Shown: piece after piece, positions 1-5,491 of the stretch
Layout of the letters: the number at the start of each line of letters is the position of its first letter
Position numbering within the stretch: the stretch's first letter is position 1
Origin: Gemmatimonadota bacterium
Lineage (GTDB): Bacteria > Gemmatimonadota > Gemmatimonadetes > Gemmatimonadales > Gemmatimonadaceae
Assembly: GCA_028287225.1 (NCBI GenBank)
Contig: JAQBPZ010000088.1
Span: 1 to 7,593, forward strand
DNA length: 7,593 nt
Direction: 5' to 3'
Program-made: the position numbers and the translations under genes
Notes under the pieces: generated by a model
What the model saw: only the letters and a program-made list of their open reading frames with translations
What the model was told of the DNA's origin: nothing
Databases searched by the model: none

Positions 1-1
1 C

Positions 2-427
2 CTCGCCGCGCTCGGCGACGCGCGCCGGGTGCGCGCCGTGCTGCGCACGCTCGCCGAGCGGGGCGAGCACGTCCGCGACGCGCGCCTGGAGGCACTCTCC
101 GAGATCAACCGCGTGCTCGGGCGCAGCGCGGGAACGCGGCGTGTCGAGCTTCGCGCCGACGGGTCGTTCGCGCGCGCCTTCGTCCCCGTCGGCGACGCCT
201 TCGCCGGCCTGCTCATCCCCGTCGTCGAGAGCGCGGCGGACGCCCTGATCCTCGGCGAGCTGACGCGCGTGCGCCGCTGTGCGGGCGATCGCTGCGGCCG
301 CGTCTTCCAGGACGAGACCCGGAACGGGGGCCGCCGCTGGTGCGACATGGCGACCTGCGGAAACCGTGCGAAAGCCGCGCGACACAGAACGAAAGTGTGG
401 CCGGGCGGCGCGCGTAGCGCGCCTTGA
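2..427 (+). CDS. CGNR zinc-finger protein, 3' part (ABATE-type putative regulator)
   Basis: The reading frame is open to the left edge, so the N-terminal part lies outside the window; 141 residues are visible. The C-terminal module has four cysteines in a CX4C-X15-CX4C pattern (visible residues 93, 98, 114, 119), and the last pair ends in the signature CGNR followed by a basic stretch (AKAARHR). This is the zf-CGNR domain, which in known proteins follows an ABATE-like N-terminal domain; such proteins are regarded as putative DNA-binding, stress-related regulators. The preceding helical segment fits the end of that N-terminal domain. The last eight residues (PGGARSAP) are encoded by the left end of repeat element A, which also provides the TGA stop, so the native C-terminus has probably been replaced. 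The family assignment is firm from the signature. No target genes can be inferred. Confidence 0.85.
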   Translation, partial: LAALGDARRVRAVLRTLAERGEHVRDARLEALSEINRVLGRSAGTRRVELRADGSFARAFVPVGDAFAGLLIPVVESAADALILGELTRVRRCAGDRCGRVFQDETRNGGRRWCDMATCGNRAKAARHRTKVWPGGARSAP

Positions 428-432
428 CGCGC

Positions 433-461
433 GGGTCGCGCGGAACGCGACCCTTGGCGGG
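433..461. repeat. 29-bp core repeat, copy 1 (8-bp hairpin plus CTTGGCGGG)
   Basis: Arms GGGTCGCG (433-440) and CGCGACCC (446-453) form a perfect 8-bp stem around loop CGGAA, followed by the invariant TTGGCGGG. It matches 6746-6774 at 28 of 29 positions; the one difference is in the loop (C at 441, T at 6754), so the stem is untouched. Confidence 0.85.
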
Positions 462-531
462 TGGCGACGCCGCCCTTGGCGGTACTGCTCGAAGGTTTCC
501 CGCCAAGCGAGCATCGCGAGCGCCCGCCAAG

Positions 532-551
532 GCGTAGCGGCGCCGCTGCGC
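532..551. repeat. 20-bp near-palindrome inside element A
   Basis: Half-sites GCGTAGCGGC (532-541) and GCCGCTGCGC (542-551) are reverse complements except for one T/G pair, which would be a wobble pair in RNA. It sits immediately after the 9-mer CCCGCCAAG at 523-531 and is one of the hairpin modules of element A. Confidence 0.6.
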
Positions 552-679
552 AGCAGCAGCCGCAGCCGCCCGCCAAGGGAGGCGTTTCACGCCGACCGAG
601 CGGCAAGCCCGCGGCGGAGCCGCGAGCGCCCGACGCTCGTCCGGCACTCTCTATGCGAAACGAACGGTAACCCTCAACC

Positions 680-683
680 GGAG
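680..683 (+). promoter_or_regulatory. Shine-Dalgarno of the 60-residue gene
   Basis: GGAG lies ten bases before the ATG at 694. Of the starts in this window that are not inside an operon, this is the only one with a recognisable Shine-Dalgarno, and it lacks the TAGNTT box at six bases seen at the others, so this gene is probably expressed with a true 5' leader. Confidence 0.55.
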
Positions 684-693
684 CTTCTGACCG

Positions 694-876
694 ATGCGCA
701 AGCGTGAGCTGATCGAGCCGAACAAAGGCGACAAGCGCTACATCCGCCGCGACGAGAACGGGCGGTTCACGGAGCAGCAGGTCGACGTCGGGCGCTCGCT
801 GTCCGCCGACTCGCGGACGAAGGCGAAGAAGACCGTCCCCAAGGGACAGGGCGACAAGGGCGACACCAAGCGCTGA
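694..876 (+). CDS. Small basic conserved hypothetical protein, 60 aa
   Basis: A complete small gene with ATG start, a GGAG at suitable distance and a TGA stop. The product is rich in Lys, Arg, Asp and Gly and has few hydrophobic residues, with no signal peptide or membrane segment, so it is probably cytoplasmic and perhaps partly disordered. The N-terminal stretch IEPNKGDKRYIRRDENGRFT, then DVGRSLSADSR and a GQGDKGD tail, resembles from memory a widespread family of uncharacterised small proteins; the function is unknown. The acidic/basic tail could bind nucleic acid or another polyanion, but this is only a guess. It converges on the transhydrogenase gene, whose stop lies seven bases away, and both stops sit in one shared hairpin. 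Codon use agrees with the neighbours, which supports a real gene. Confidence 0.75.
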   Translation: MRKRELIEPNKGDKRYIRRDENGRFTEQQVDVGRSLSADSRTKAKKTVPKGQGDKGDTKR

Positions 877-888
877 CCGCCGGTCAGC
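872..888. terminator. Shared hairpin across two convergent stops
   Basis: GCTGACC (872-878) and GGTCAGC (882-888) form a perfect 7-bp stem with a 3-base loop. The stem contains the TGA of the 60-residue gene (874-876) and the reverse-strand TGA of the transhydrogenase gene (884-886). The symmetry and place fit a bidirectional 3'-end signal for both transcripts. There is no T-run on either side, so classical Rho-independent termination is doubtful. Confidence 0.45.
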
Positions 889-2347
889 CGCTGATCGTCT
901 CCACGTTGCGCAGCGTCGGCAGGCCCGGGACCCGGGCGTGCCGACGCTGCATCCGTTGCAGGCCGTCGTACGCCGCGTACTTGTACGTGTCGTGCAGCGA
1001 CGGATAGTTGAACGCCGCCTGGATGAAGTAGTCGATCGTCGCGCCGAAGGCGATCGCCGTCATGCCCACGTGGATGATCTCGCAGGCGCCTTCTCCCACG
1101 ATCGTCACGCCGAGGAGCCGCTGGTCTTCCCGATGGAAGACGAGCTTGAGGAAGCCCTCCGTGTCGCCCAGGATCTGGCCGCGCGCGTTCTGGCGGAAGC
1201 TCGCCCGTCCGGTCTCGAAGGGCACGCCGCGCGACGACAGCGTCTCCTCGCTCTCGCCGACGGTGGCGATCTCGGGGATCGTCCACACGCCGTACGGCAT
1301 GACGTCCGAGACGCGGCGCTTGTACTTCAGGTCGAAGGCGTGGCACACCGCCACGCGTGCCTGCTCCATGGATACCGACGCCAGGGCGGGAAAGCCGATG
1401 ACGTCCCCCGCCGCGTAGATGTGCGGCACCGTCGTGCGATACTGCGCGTCCACCCGCAGGAAGCCGCGCGCGTCGCTCTGCACGCCGAGCGTCTCCAGGC
1501 CCAGGCCGCCGGAGTTGCCCATGCGGCCGGTGCACACCAGCACGAGGTCGGTGCTGATCGCGCGGTCGTCGGACAGCGTGAGGTGCGCGCGGCCGTCCTC
1601 CACCTCCACATCCGTGACCTCGGCCTCGGCGAGCACCGTGATGCCGAGGCGCGCGGTCATCGCCTGGCGCAGCGCGTCGCTCACGTCGGTGTCCATGTGG
1701 TCCAGCAGGCGCGAGCGCGAGTTGATGATCGTGACGCGCACGCCGAGCGCCGCGAAGATGCACGCGTACTCGCAGCCGATCACCCCGCCGCCGACCACGA
1801 CCATCGTGGTCGGGATCTTCTGGAGGGTGAGCAGGGAGTCGCTGTCGACCACCACCTCGTCGTCGATGGTGTAGGTGAGCGGGGCCTGCGGCGACGAGCC
1901 GGTGGCGACGAGGAATGCGCGGCCGGAGACGCGGCGCGGCGGGGTGCCGTAGCGCGTGACCTCCACCGTGGCGGCGTCGGTGAAGCAGGCCGCGCCCTGG
2001 ATGGTGGTGATGCCGTGCTTCGCGATGTTCTCGTCGATCCGCTGCCACTCGGTCTCGATCACCGACCGCTCGCGGCGCATGAAGTCGCCGATGGTGATGT
2101 CGGGCTTCACGCGCAGGTCGATGCCGTACAGCCCGCGCTGCCGCAGGCCGGAGAAGTACAGCGAGGTCTCGCGCAGCGTCTTGGAGGGAATGGTCCCCGT
2201 GTTGACCGCGGCGCCGCCGGGCTTGGGCGCCTTCTCGATGAGGCAGACCGTCTTTCCGAAGTAGGCCGCCTGCGCGGCGCCCTTCTCGCCCGCCGGGCCG
2301 GCGCCGATCACGACGAGGTCGAACTGCTCAGGCATCACAACGGTCAC
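884..2347 (-). CDS. sthA: Soluble pyridine nucleotide transhydrogenase (Si-specific)
   Basis: A cytoplasmic FAD flavoprotein that moves hydride between NADPH and NAD+, usually relieving excess NADPH. The 487 residues show the FAD-binding GAGPAG (15-20), the NAD(P) Rossmann motif GGGVIG (186-191) within a segment close to E. coli SthA (VIGCEYACIF), the second FAD motif YAAGDVIG (311-318), and the C-terminal interface domain with GEGACEIIHVG and FNYPSL. The disulfide region reads GGAAVNTGTIPSK (44-56): both redox cysteines of dihydrolipoamide dehydrogenase are absent (Ala47, Thr52), and the C-terminal His/Glu pair is replaced by Asn447/Asp453, which argues against a disulfide reductase. The usual length is about 465; a tail of about 20 residues extends past the normal end. 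The GTG start overlaps the stop of the upstream gene as GTGA; an ATG four codons further in (2333-2335) is the alternative. Neither has a clear Shine-Dalgarno. It is the last gene of the three-gene operon. Confidence 0.9.
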   Translation of the reverse strand: MTVVMPEQFDLVVIGAGPAGEKGAAQAAYFGKTVCLIEKAPKPGGAAVNTGTIPSKTLRETSLYFSGLRQRGLYGIDLRVKPDITIGDFMRRERSVIETEWQRIDENIAKHGITTIQGAACFTDAATVEVTRYGTPPRRVSGRAFLVATGSSPQAPLTYTIDDEVVVDSDSLLTLQKIPTTMVVVGGGVIGCEYACIFAALGVRVTIINSRSRLLDHMDTDVSDALRQAMTARLGITVLAEAEVTDVEVEDGRAHLTLSDDRAISTDLVLVCTGRMGNSGGLGLETLGVQSDARGFLRVDAQYRTTVPHIYAAGDVIGFPALASVSMEQARVAVCHAFDLKYKRRVSDVMPYGVWTIPEIATVGESEETLSSRGVPFETGRASFRQNARGQILGDTEGFLKLVFHREDQRLLGVTIVGEGACEIIHVGMTAIAFGATIDYFIQAAFNYPSLHDTYKYAAYDGLQRMQRRHARVPGLPTLRNVETISG

Positions 2348-3300
2348 GGCTCGGCGGCGGGAAGGGGAGTGGCGAGGAGCGCATCCTCCCGGTAGGTGAG
2401 CCAGCCCGTCACATCCTCGGCGACGAGCTCGACATCGGTGCCCATGGGCAAGGTCAAGTTAGGACTGTCGTGCCCGGCAGGAAAGTCCATCACGACCGGC
2501 ACGCCCAGATCGGAGACGAGGTCCAGCACGAAGTCCTCGAACTCGTCTTCCTCGGAGCGGTCCAGCGAGAGGTGGCCGAAGACGATGCCACGCACCTTCC
2601 CGAGCAGCCCGGCGGCGCGCAGCTGCACCAGCCGCTCGTCGACGAACGACATCGGGTCGCGCACCTCCTCCAGGAAGAGGATCGCGTCGGTGGTGTCGAT
2701 CTCGTAGGGCGTGCCGATGGTCTGCTGCACCATCGCCATGTTGCCGCCCACGAGGCGTCCGGAGGCGCGGCCCGGCTTCACGGTGCGCGCGACGCCACGC
2801 CCGAACCGCGCCGAGGGACGCGGCGTGGTGAGGGCGCTGAACATGGAGCCGGTGGTGAGGTCCCGCGCGCTGGGGATGAGGTCATCCACCGTGGGGCCAT
2901 GAAAGGAGCGCAGGCCGGCCAGGCGCATGAGCCAGAGGTGCAGCGCGGTGATGTCCGAGTAGCCCACGAAGGCCTTCGGATGGCTGCGGAACACTTCCGG
3001 ATCGAGATAGGGCAGCATCCGCACCGCACCGTATCCGCCGGTGCCCCCGATCAGCGCCTTCACGCGCGGGTCGGTCCACAGGCGCGTGAAGCTCGCCGCG
3101 CGGCGCTCGTCCTCGGCCTTCTGGTAGCGGCGCGTCATGTGAAGCTCGGGGTCCACGATCACGCCGTAGCCCGCGCGCTCGATGGCCTTGATGCCGCGCG
3201 CGAGCCAGCCCGCCCGCGGCGAGTAGGACGATGCGACCACGCCGATGGAGTCTCCCTTCTGGAGCGCGGGCGGACGAAGCAGGGGCACCAGCTCAGGCAT
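2344..3300 (-). CDS. LD-carboxypeptidase, peptidase family S66
   Basis: A cytoplasmic serine peptidase expected to cut the terminal D-alanine from the L,D bond of murein tetrapeptides during cell-wall recycling (LdcA type); the family also contains MccF-like enzymes that cleave microcin derivatives. With the start chosen here it has 318 residues, normal for the family. Visible signatures are the N-terminal GDSIGVVASS (16-25), the GGTGGYGAVRML strand (85-96), the nucleophile Ser115 in GYSDIT, the Glu211 region LFLEEV, and His277 in GHDSPNLTLPMG, giving the S66 Ser-Glu-His triad. There is no signal peptide. The frame is open upstream to 3363, but the ATG at 3298-3300 gives a standard N-terminus (MPELVPLLRPP) and an 8-base overlap with the kinase stop; the ATG at 3318 is a less likely alternative. 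No Shine-Dalgarno is seen, so translation is probably coupled to the kinase. LdcA versus MccF-like specificity cannot be settled by eye. Confidence 0.88.
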   Translation of the reverse strand: MPELVPLLRPPALQKGDSIGVVASSYSPRAGWLARGIKAIERAGYGVIVDPELHMTRRYQKAEDERRAASFTRLWTDPRVKALIGGTGGYGAVRMLPYLDPEVFRSHPKAFVGYSDITALHLWLMRLAGLRSFHGPTVDDLIPSARDLTTGSMFSALTTPRPSARFGRGVARTVKPGRASGRLVGGNMAMVQQTIGTPYEIDTTDAILFLEEVRDPMSFVDERLVQLRAAGLLGKVRGIVFGHLSLDRSEEDEFEDFVLDLVSDLGVPVVMDFPAGHDSPNLTLPMGTDVELVAEDVTGWLTYREDALLATPLPAAEP

Positions 3301-5323
3301 GGGCAGCGGCCACACCATCCACCGGAGTATCCGTCTCGTCGGGACGAGGCATCTCCTCCGCACTGCTGCCGAGCAGCTGCTCCACGATCGCCTGCGCCGC
3401 CAGGGTCTCGGCGATCTGGTCCCCGATCCGGCGAGCGGCGTCCAGCGAGGCGGTCACGGACTCGATGCCCGCGCTCCCCATCTGGAGGCGCAGCAGGTCC
3501 AGGCGGATGTTCTCCAGCGCCGTCACGGTAGCCGACAGGCGGCCCGCGGCGGCGGCGCGCGTGCCGCGCAGCTCCTCGGCCACGCGGCGCCGTTCGTCCT
3601 CGTGCAGGGCATCGCCCCCACGATCGAACATCGCGAGCTGGTCATCCAGCTTGCCGATGCTGTCGCGCAGTCGGCCGGCGTCTCCCTCGAGCTTTCGCAC
3701 CGTCGCCGGCAGCGCGGCGAGCTCCCGGCGCGCCGCCTTCGGCAATGCGTCGAACAGGTGGTCCGTCGCGCGCCCGAGCGCGATCTCCGTGAGCAGGGGC
3801 ATGCCCAGCGTGGCCCGCTCGGCGGGCTTGAGGCCAAGTGCGGCGACGCGGGCGATGCGCCGGCCCCACTTGCCCTTCCAGAACGCGATCGCGCGGGTGG
3901 TGAGCCGGTCGGCGAGATGCAGGCGGACGTACTCGCCGCCGAGTGCGACGCCGCCGACAGCGAGACCGGCCAGCGAGGTGCACACGGTGAGGTACACGAC
4001 AGTTTCCGCCTCCCACAGCACCTGCGCCCCGACGCCGCGCATGGCGTACAGCGCCTGCGTCTGCCACGCCATGTACGCGCCGAGACCCGTGCCGCCAATC
4101 GACGACCAGAACAGGACGCGCATCGCGGTCCTGAACCGCGGCGAGGTCTGCCGGCGCTCGTACTCCAGCTCCTCGGCGCGCGCGAGCTGGTGCTCTCGCA
4201 TCGCCGAATGCAGGTCGTCGACGACGTACCCGTCGCCGAGCACGCGCCGGAGCCGGCTCACGCTCGGGATGAAGCTCATGCCGGTGAAGACCGTCAAGGG
4301 CGTGAGAAATCCCAGCACCATCGTCGCGAACGACGGGTGCCACGCCACCGTCGCCTCGAGCACGGCGAGGCTGATCCCCGTCATGGCGCCGATGCCGACG
4401 AACGCGATGCGCGCCGGCAGCTCCTTCTCGGACTGGTTGATCCACGACCGGAGCGGCGCGGGGATCTCCTTCGCGTGCTCGAACGCCAGGTCGATGGCCT
4501 CCGCGAAGCTCTCCGCGTTGCGGTACCGGCGGAGGGGCAGCTTGTGCAGGCAGCGCTCGACGGCGGCGGCGAGGCGTGGGGGCACGGAGGGCGCCACGCT
4601 CGTGATGGAGGGCGCCTGCGCGGTGAGCTGCTGCGTCACCACCTCGGCGCTCGACCGCCCATCGAACGGAAGCCTGCCCGTGAGCGCGTAGTATCCGGCG
4701 ATTCCCAGCGAATAGAGGTCGCTGCGCGCGTCGAGCGGCTCGCCGGACGCCTGCTCCGGGCTCACGTAGTGCGCGTTGCCCATCACGCGTCCGTCGGCGG
4801 AGAGGGCGTTGGTCTGCATGGCGCTGGCGATGCCGAAGTCCATGACGAGCGCCCGCTCGCTGCCGCGCTCCAGCAGGATGTTCTCGGCCGTGACGTCCCG
4901 GTGCACGATGCCGGCGCCGTGGGCGTACGCGAGCGCCCAGGCCACTTCGCGCAGCACGCGGGCGGCCTGGCCGGGCAGGAGTGGACCGCGCGAGCGGATC
5001 CGCTCGCCGAGGGTGGTGCCCTCCACGAAGGCCATGGCGATGTACACGAACCCGCCCCGTTCGCCGGCGGCGTAGACCGGGACGATGTTGGGATGGGTGA
5101 GCGCCGCGGCGGTGCGGGCCTCGCGCAGGAACGCGTCGCGCAGCTCGGGCCGCGCGGCGAGCGAGGGCGGGAGGACCTTGATGGCGACGGGACGCGCCAG
5201 GCGCACCTCGCGCGCCAGGTAGACGACCCCCATGCCGCCGCGCCCGATCTCGCGATCAAGGGAGTATTCGCCCGCCAGGACCTGCTGGAGGGCGATGAAA
5301 TCGGCGTCGGCCTGCTGAGCCAT
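3293..5323 (-). CDS. Membrane-anchored serine/threonine protein kinase
   Basis: An N-terminal Hanks-type kinase domain (about residues 20-282) has the glycine loop IGRGGMGVVY (26-35), ATP-anchoring Lys49 in AIKV, Glu68 of helix C, the catalytic loop HRDVTAEN (141-148), DFG (162-164), an APE equivalent SPE (188-190) and SDLYSLG (201-207). Asp143 and Asn148 are kept, but the Lys usual at the fourth loop position (HRDxK) is Thr145. Four hydrophobic segments follow, at about 305-328, 332-353, 401-420 and 442-463, and then a cytoplasmic-looking tail of about 210 residues with charged helical, coiled-coil-like stretches (about 540-565 and 575-615). No PASTA or other extracytoplasmic sensor is visible; with four helices both ends should be cytoplasmic. 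The ATG has no Shine-Dalgarno but has TAGCTT six bases upstream. It is the first gene of the operon with the S66 peptidase and the transhydrogenase. Substrates are unknown. Confidence 0.92.
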   Translation of the reverse strand: MAQQADADFIALQQVLAGEYSLDREIGRGGMGVVYLAREVRLARPVAIKVLPPSLAARPELRDAFLREARTAAALTHPNIVPVYAAGERGGFVYIAMAFVEGTTLGERIRSRGPLLPGQAARVLREVAWALAYAHGAGIVHRDVTAENILLERGSERALVMDFGIASAMQTNALSADGRVMGNAHYVSPEQASGEPLDARSDLYSLGIAGYYALTGRLPFDGRSSAEVVTQQLTAQAPSITSVAPSVPPRLAAAVERCLHKLPLRRYRNAESFAEAIDLAFEHAKEIPAPLRSWINQSEKELPARIAFVGIGAMTGISLAVLEATVAWHPSFATMVLGFLTPLTVFTGMSFIPSVSRLRRVLGDGYVVDDLHSAMREHQLARAEELEYERRQTSPRFRTAMRVLFWSSIGGTGLGAYMAWQTQALYAMRGVGAQVLWEAETVVYLTVCTSLAGLAVGGVALGGEYVRLHLADRLTTRAIAFWKGKWGRRIARVAALGLKPAERATLGMPLLTEIALGRATDHLFDALPKAARRELAALPATVRKLEGDAGRLRDSIGKLDDQLAMFDRGGDALHEDERRRVAEELRGTRAAAAGRLSATVTALENIRLDLLRLQMGSAGIESVTASLDAARRIGDQIAETLAAQAIVEQLLGSSAEEMPRPDETDTPVDGVAAAHA

Positions 5324-5329
5324 GCGGAC

Positions 5330-5335
5330 AAGCTA
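5330..5335 (-). promoter_or_regulatory. -10-like TAGCTT box, kinase operon
   Basis: On the minus strand TAGCTT is followed by exactly six bases (GTCCGC) and then the kinase ATG. No Shine-Dalgarno is present. The position fits a -10 element whose transcript would start at or next to the A of ATG (leaderless mRNA). No -35 box is recognisable. The same arrangement occurs before ispH and the hydrolase at 6924. Confidence 0.6.
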
Positions 5336-5440
5336 GAGGAGGGGGCGGCGCGCCGAGACCGGGCGTCGCTCGAACAAGGACGCGACGGGCTCGGCATTGG
5401 CAACGGCAGAGTTCGGTCGAGCGGGCGGAGGGTGGGGACT

Positions 5441-5469
5441 GTCCGACGCGGTCCGACCCCGGCCGGACC
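5441..5469. promoter_or_regulatory. Operator-like repeats upstream of ispH
   Basis: GTCCGAC occurs twice exactly ten bases apart (5441-5447 and 5451-5457), and GGTCCG (5450-5455) is repeated inverted as CGGACC (5464-5469). The cluster ends ten bases before the TAGATT box of ispH, where a -35 region or regulator site would lie. It may be an operator, but in such GC-rich DNA chance is possible. Confidence 0.3.
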
Positions 5470-5479
5470 CCCGGCACGC

Positions 5480-5485
5480 TAGATT
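5480..5485 (+). promoter_or_regulatory. -10-like TAGATT box of ispH
   Basis: TAGATT is followed by six bases (TCAGGC) and the ATG of ispH at 5492. The AGG just before the ATG is too close to serve as a Shine-Dalgarno. Position and sequence match the boxes before the kinase and the hydrolase, pointing to a leaderless transcript. No clear -35 box is seen. Confidence 0.65.
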
Positions 5486-5491
5486 TCAGGC

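Larger units (their letters stand above)
400..633. repeat. Modular hairpin-rich repeat, element A
   Basis: This stretch fills nearly all of the gap between the CGNR gene and the small gene at 694 and holds no convincing gene. Its left 15 bases (GCCGGGCGGCGCGCG, 400-414) and right 13 bases (CGCGAGCGCCCGA, 621-633) recur as the ends of element B. Short hairpins alternate with a 9-mer: CTTGGCGGG at 453-461 (8 of 9 at 475-482) in the left half, and its reverse complement CCCGCCAAG at 499-507, 523-531 and 569-577 in the right half. Visible hairpins are 407-423 (7-bp stem, loop GTA), 433-453 (8-bp stem), 532-551 (near-perfect palindrome), 581-593 (5-bp stem, loop TTC) and 610-624 (6-bp stem, loop GGA). 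It looks like a non-coding, REP- or MITE-like mosaic. It overlaps the 3' end of the CGNR gene, and no T-tract suggests a simple terminator. Confidence 0.75.

Noticed and set aside
453..577. Regularly recurring CCCGCCAAG/CTTGGCGGG as a possible CRISPR array.
   Set aside because: The repeat is only nine bases, changes orientation midway, has uneven spacing and the spacers are self-complementary. No cas gene is present.
400..633. Element A as an insertion sequence or transposase remnant.
   Set aside because: No transposase-like reading frame and no clear target-site duplication at the ends.
213..707. Several overlapping short frames on both strands across element A.
   Set aside because: They encode repeat-derived Arg/Ala/Pro-rich peptides, including the same NATLGG-like peptide that element B would encode; the conserved signal is nucleotide pairing, not protein.
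884..2347. Dihydrolipoamide or mercuric reductase as the identity of the flavoprotein.
   Set aside because: Both redox-active cysteines and the C-terminal His/Glu pair are missing, and the IGCEYACIF and FNYPSL stretches follow SthA.
938..2395. Long + strand frame opposite the transhydrogenase.
   Set aside because: The minus strand carries the complete flavoprotein signature; the + frame is rich in His, Arg and Ala without domain features.
3301..3363. Upstream extension of the S66 peptidase to the first ATG of the frame.
   Set aside because: It would add 21 Arg-rich residues overlapping the kinase gene by 71 bases; the family N-terminus begins near MPELVPLLRPP.
3245..5482. Very long + strand open frame antisense to the kinase and its upstream region.
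   Set aside because: The opposite strand encodes all kinase motifs in order; the + frame gives low-complexity Arg/Ala/Gly-rich protein with no recognisable domain, as expected from GC-biased codons read in antisense. It also crosses the divergent promoter region.
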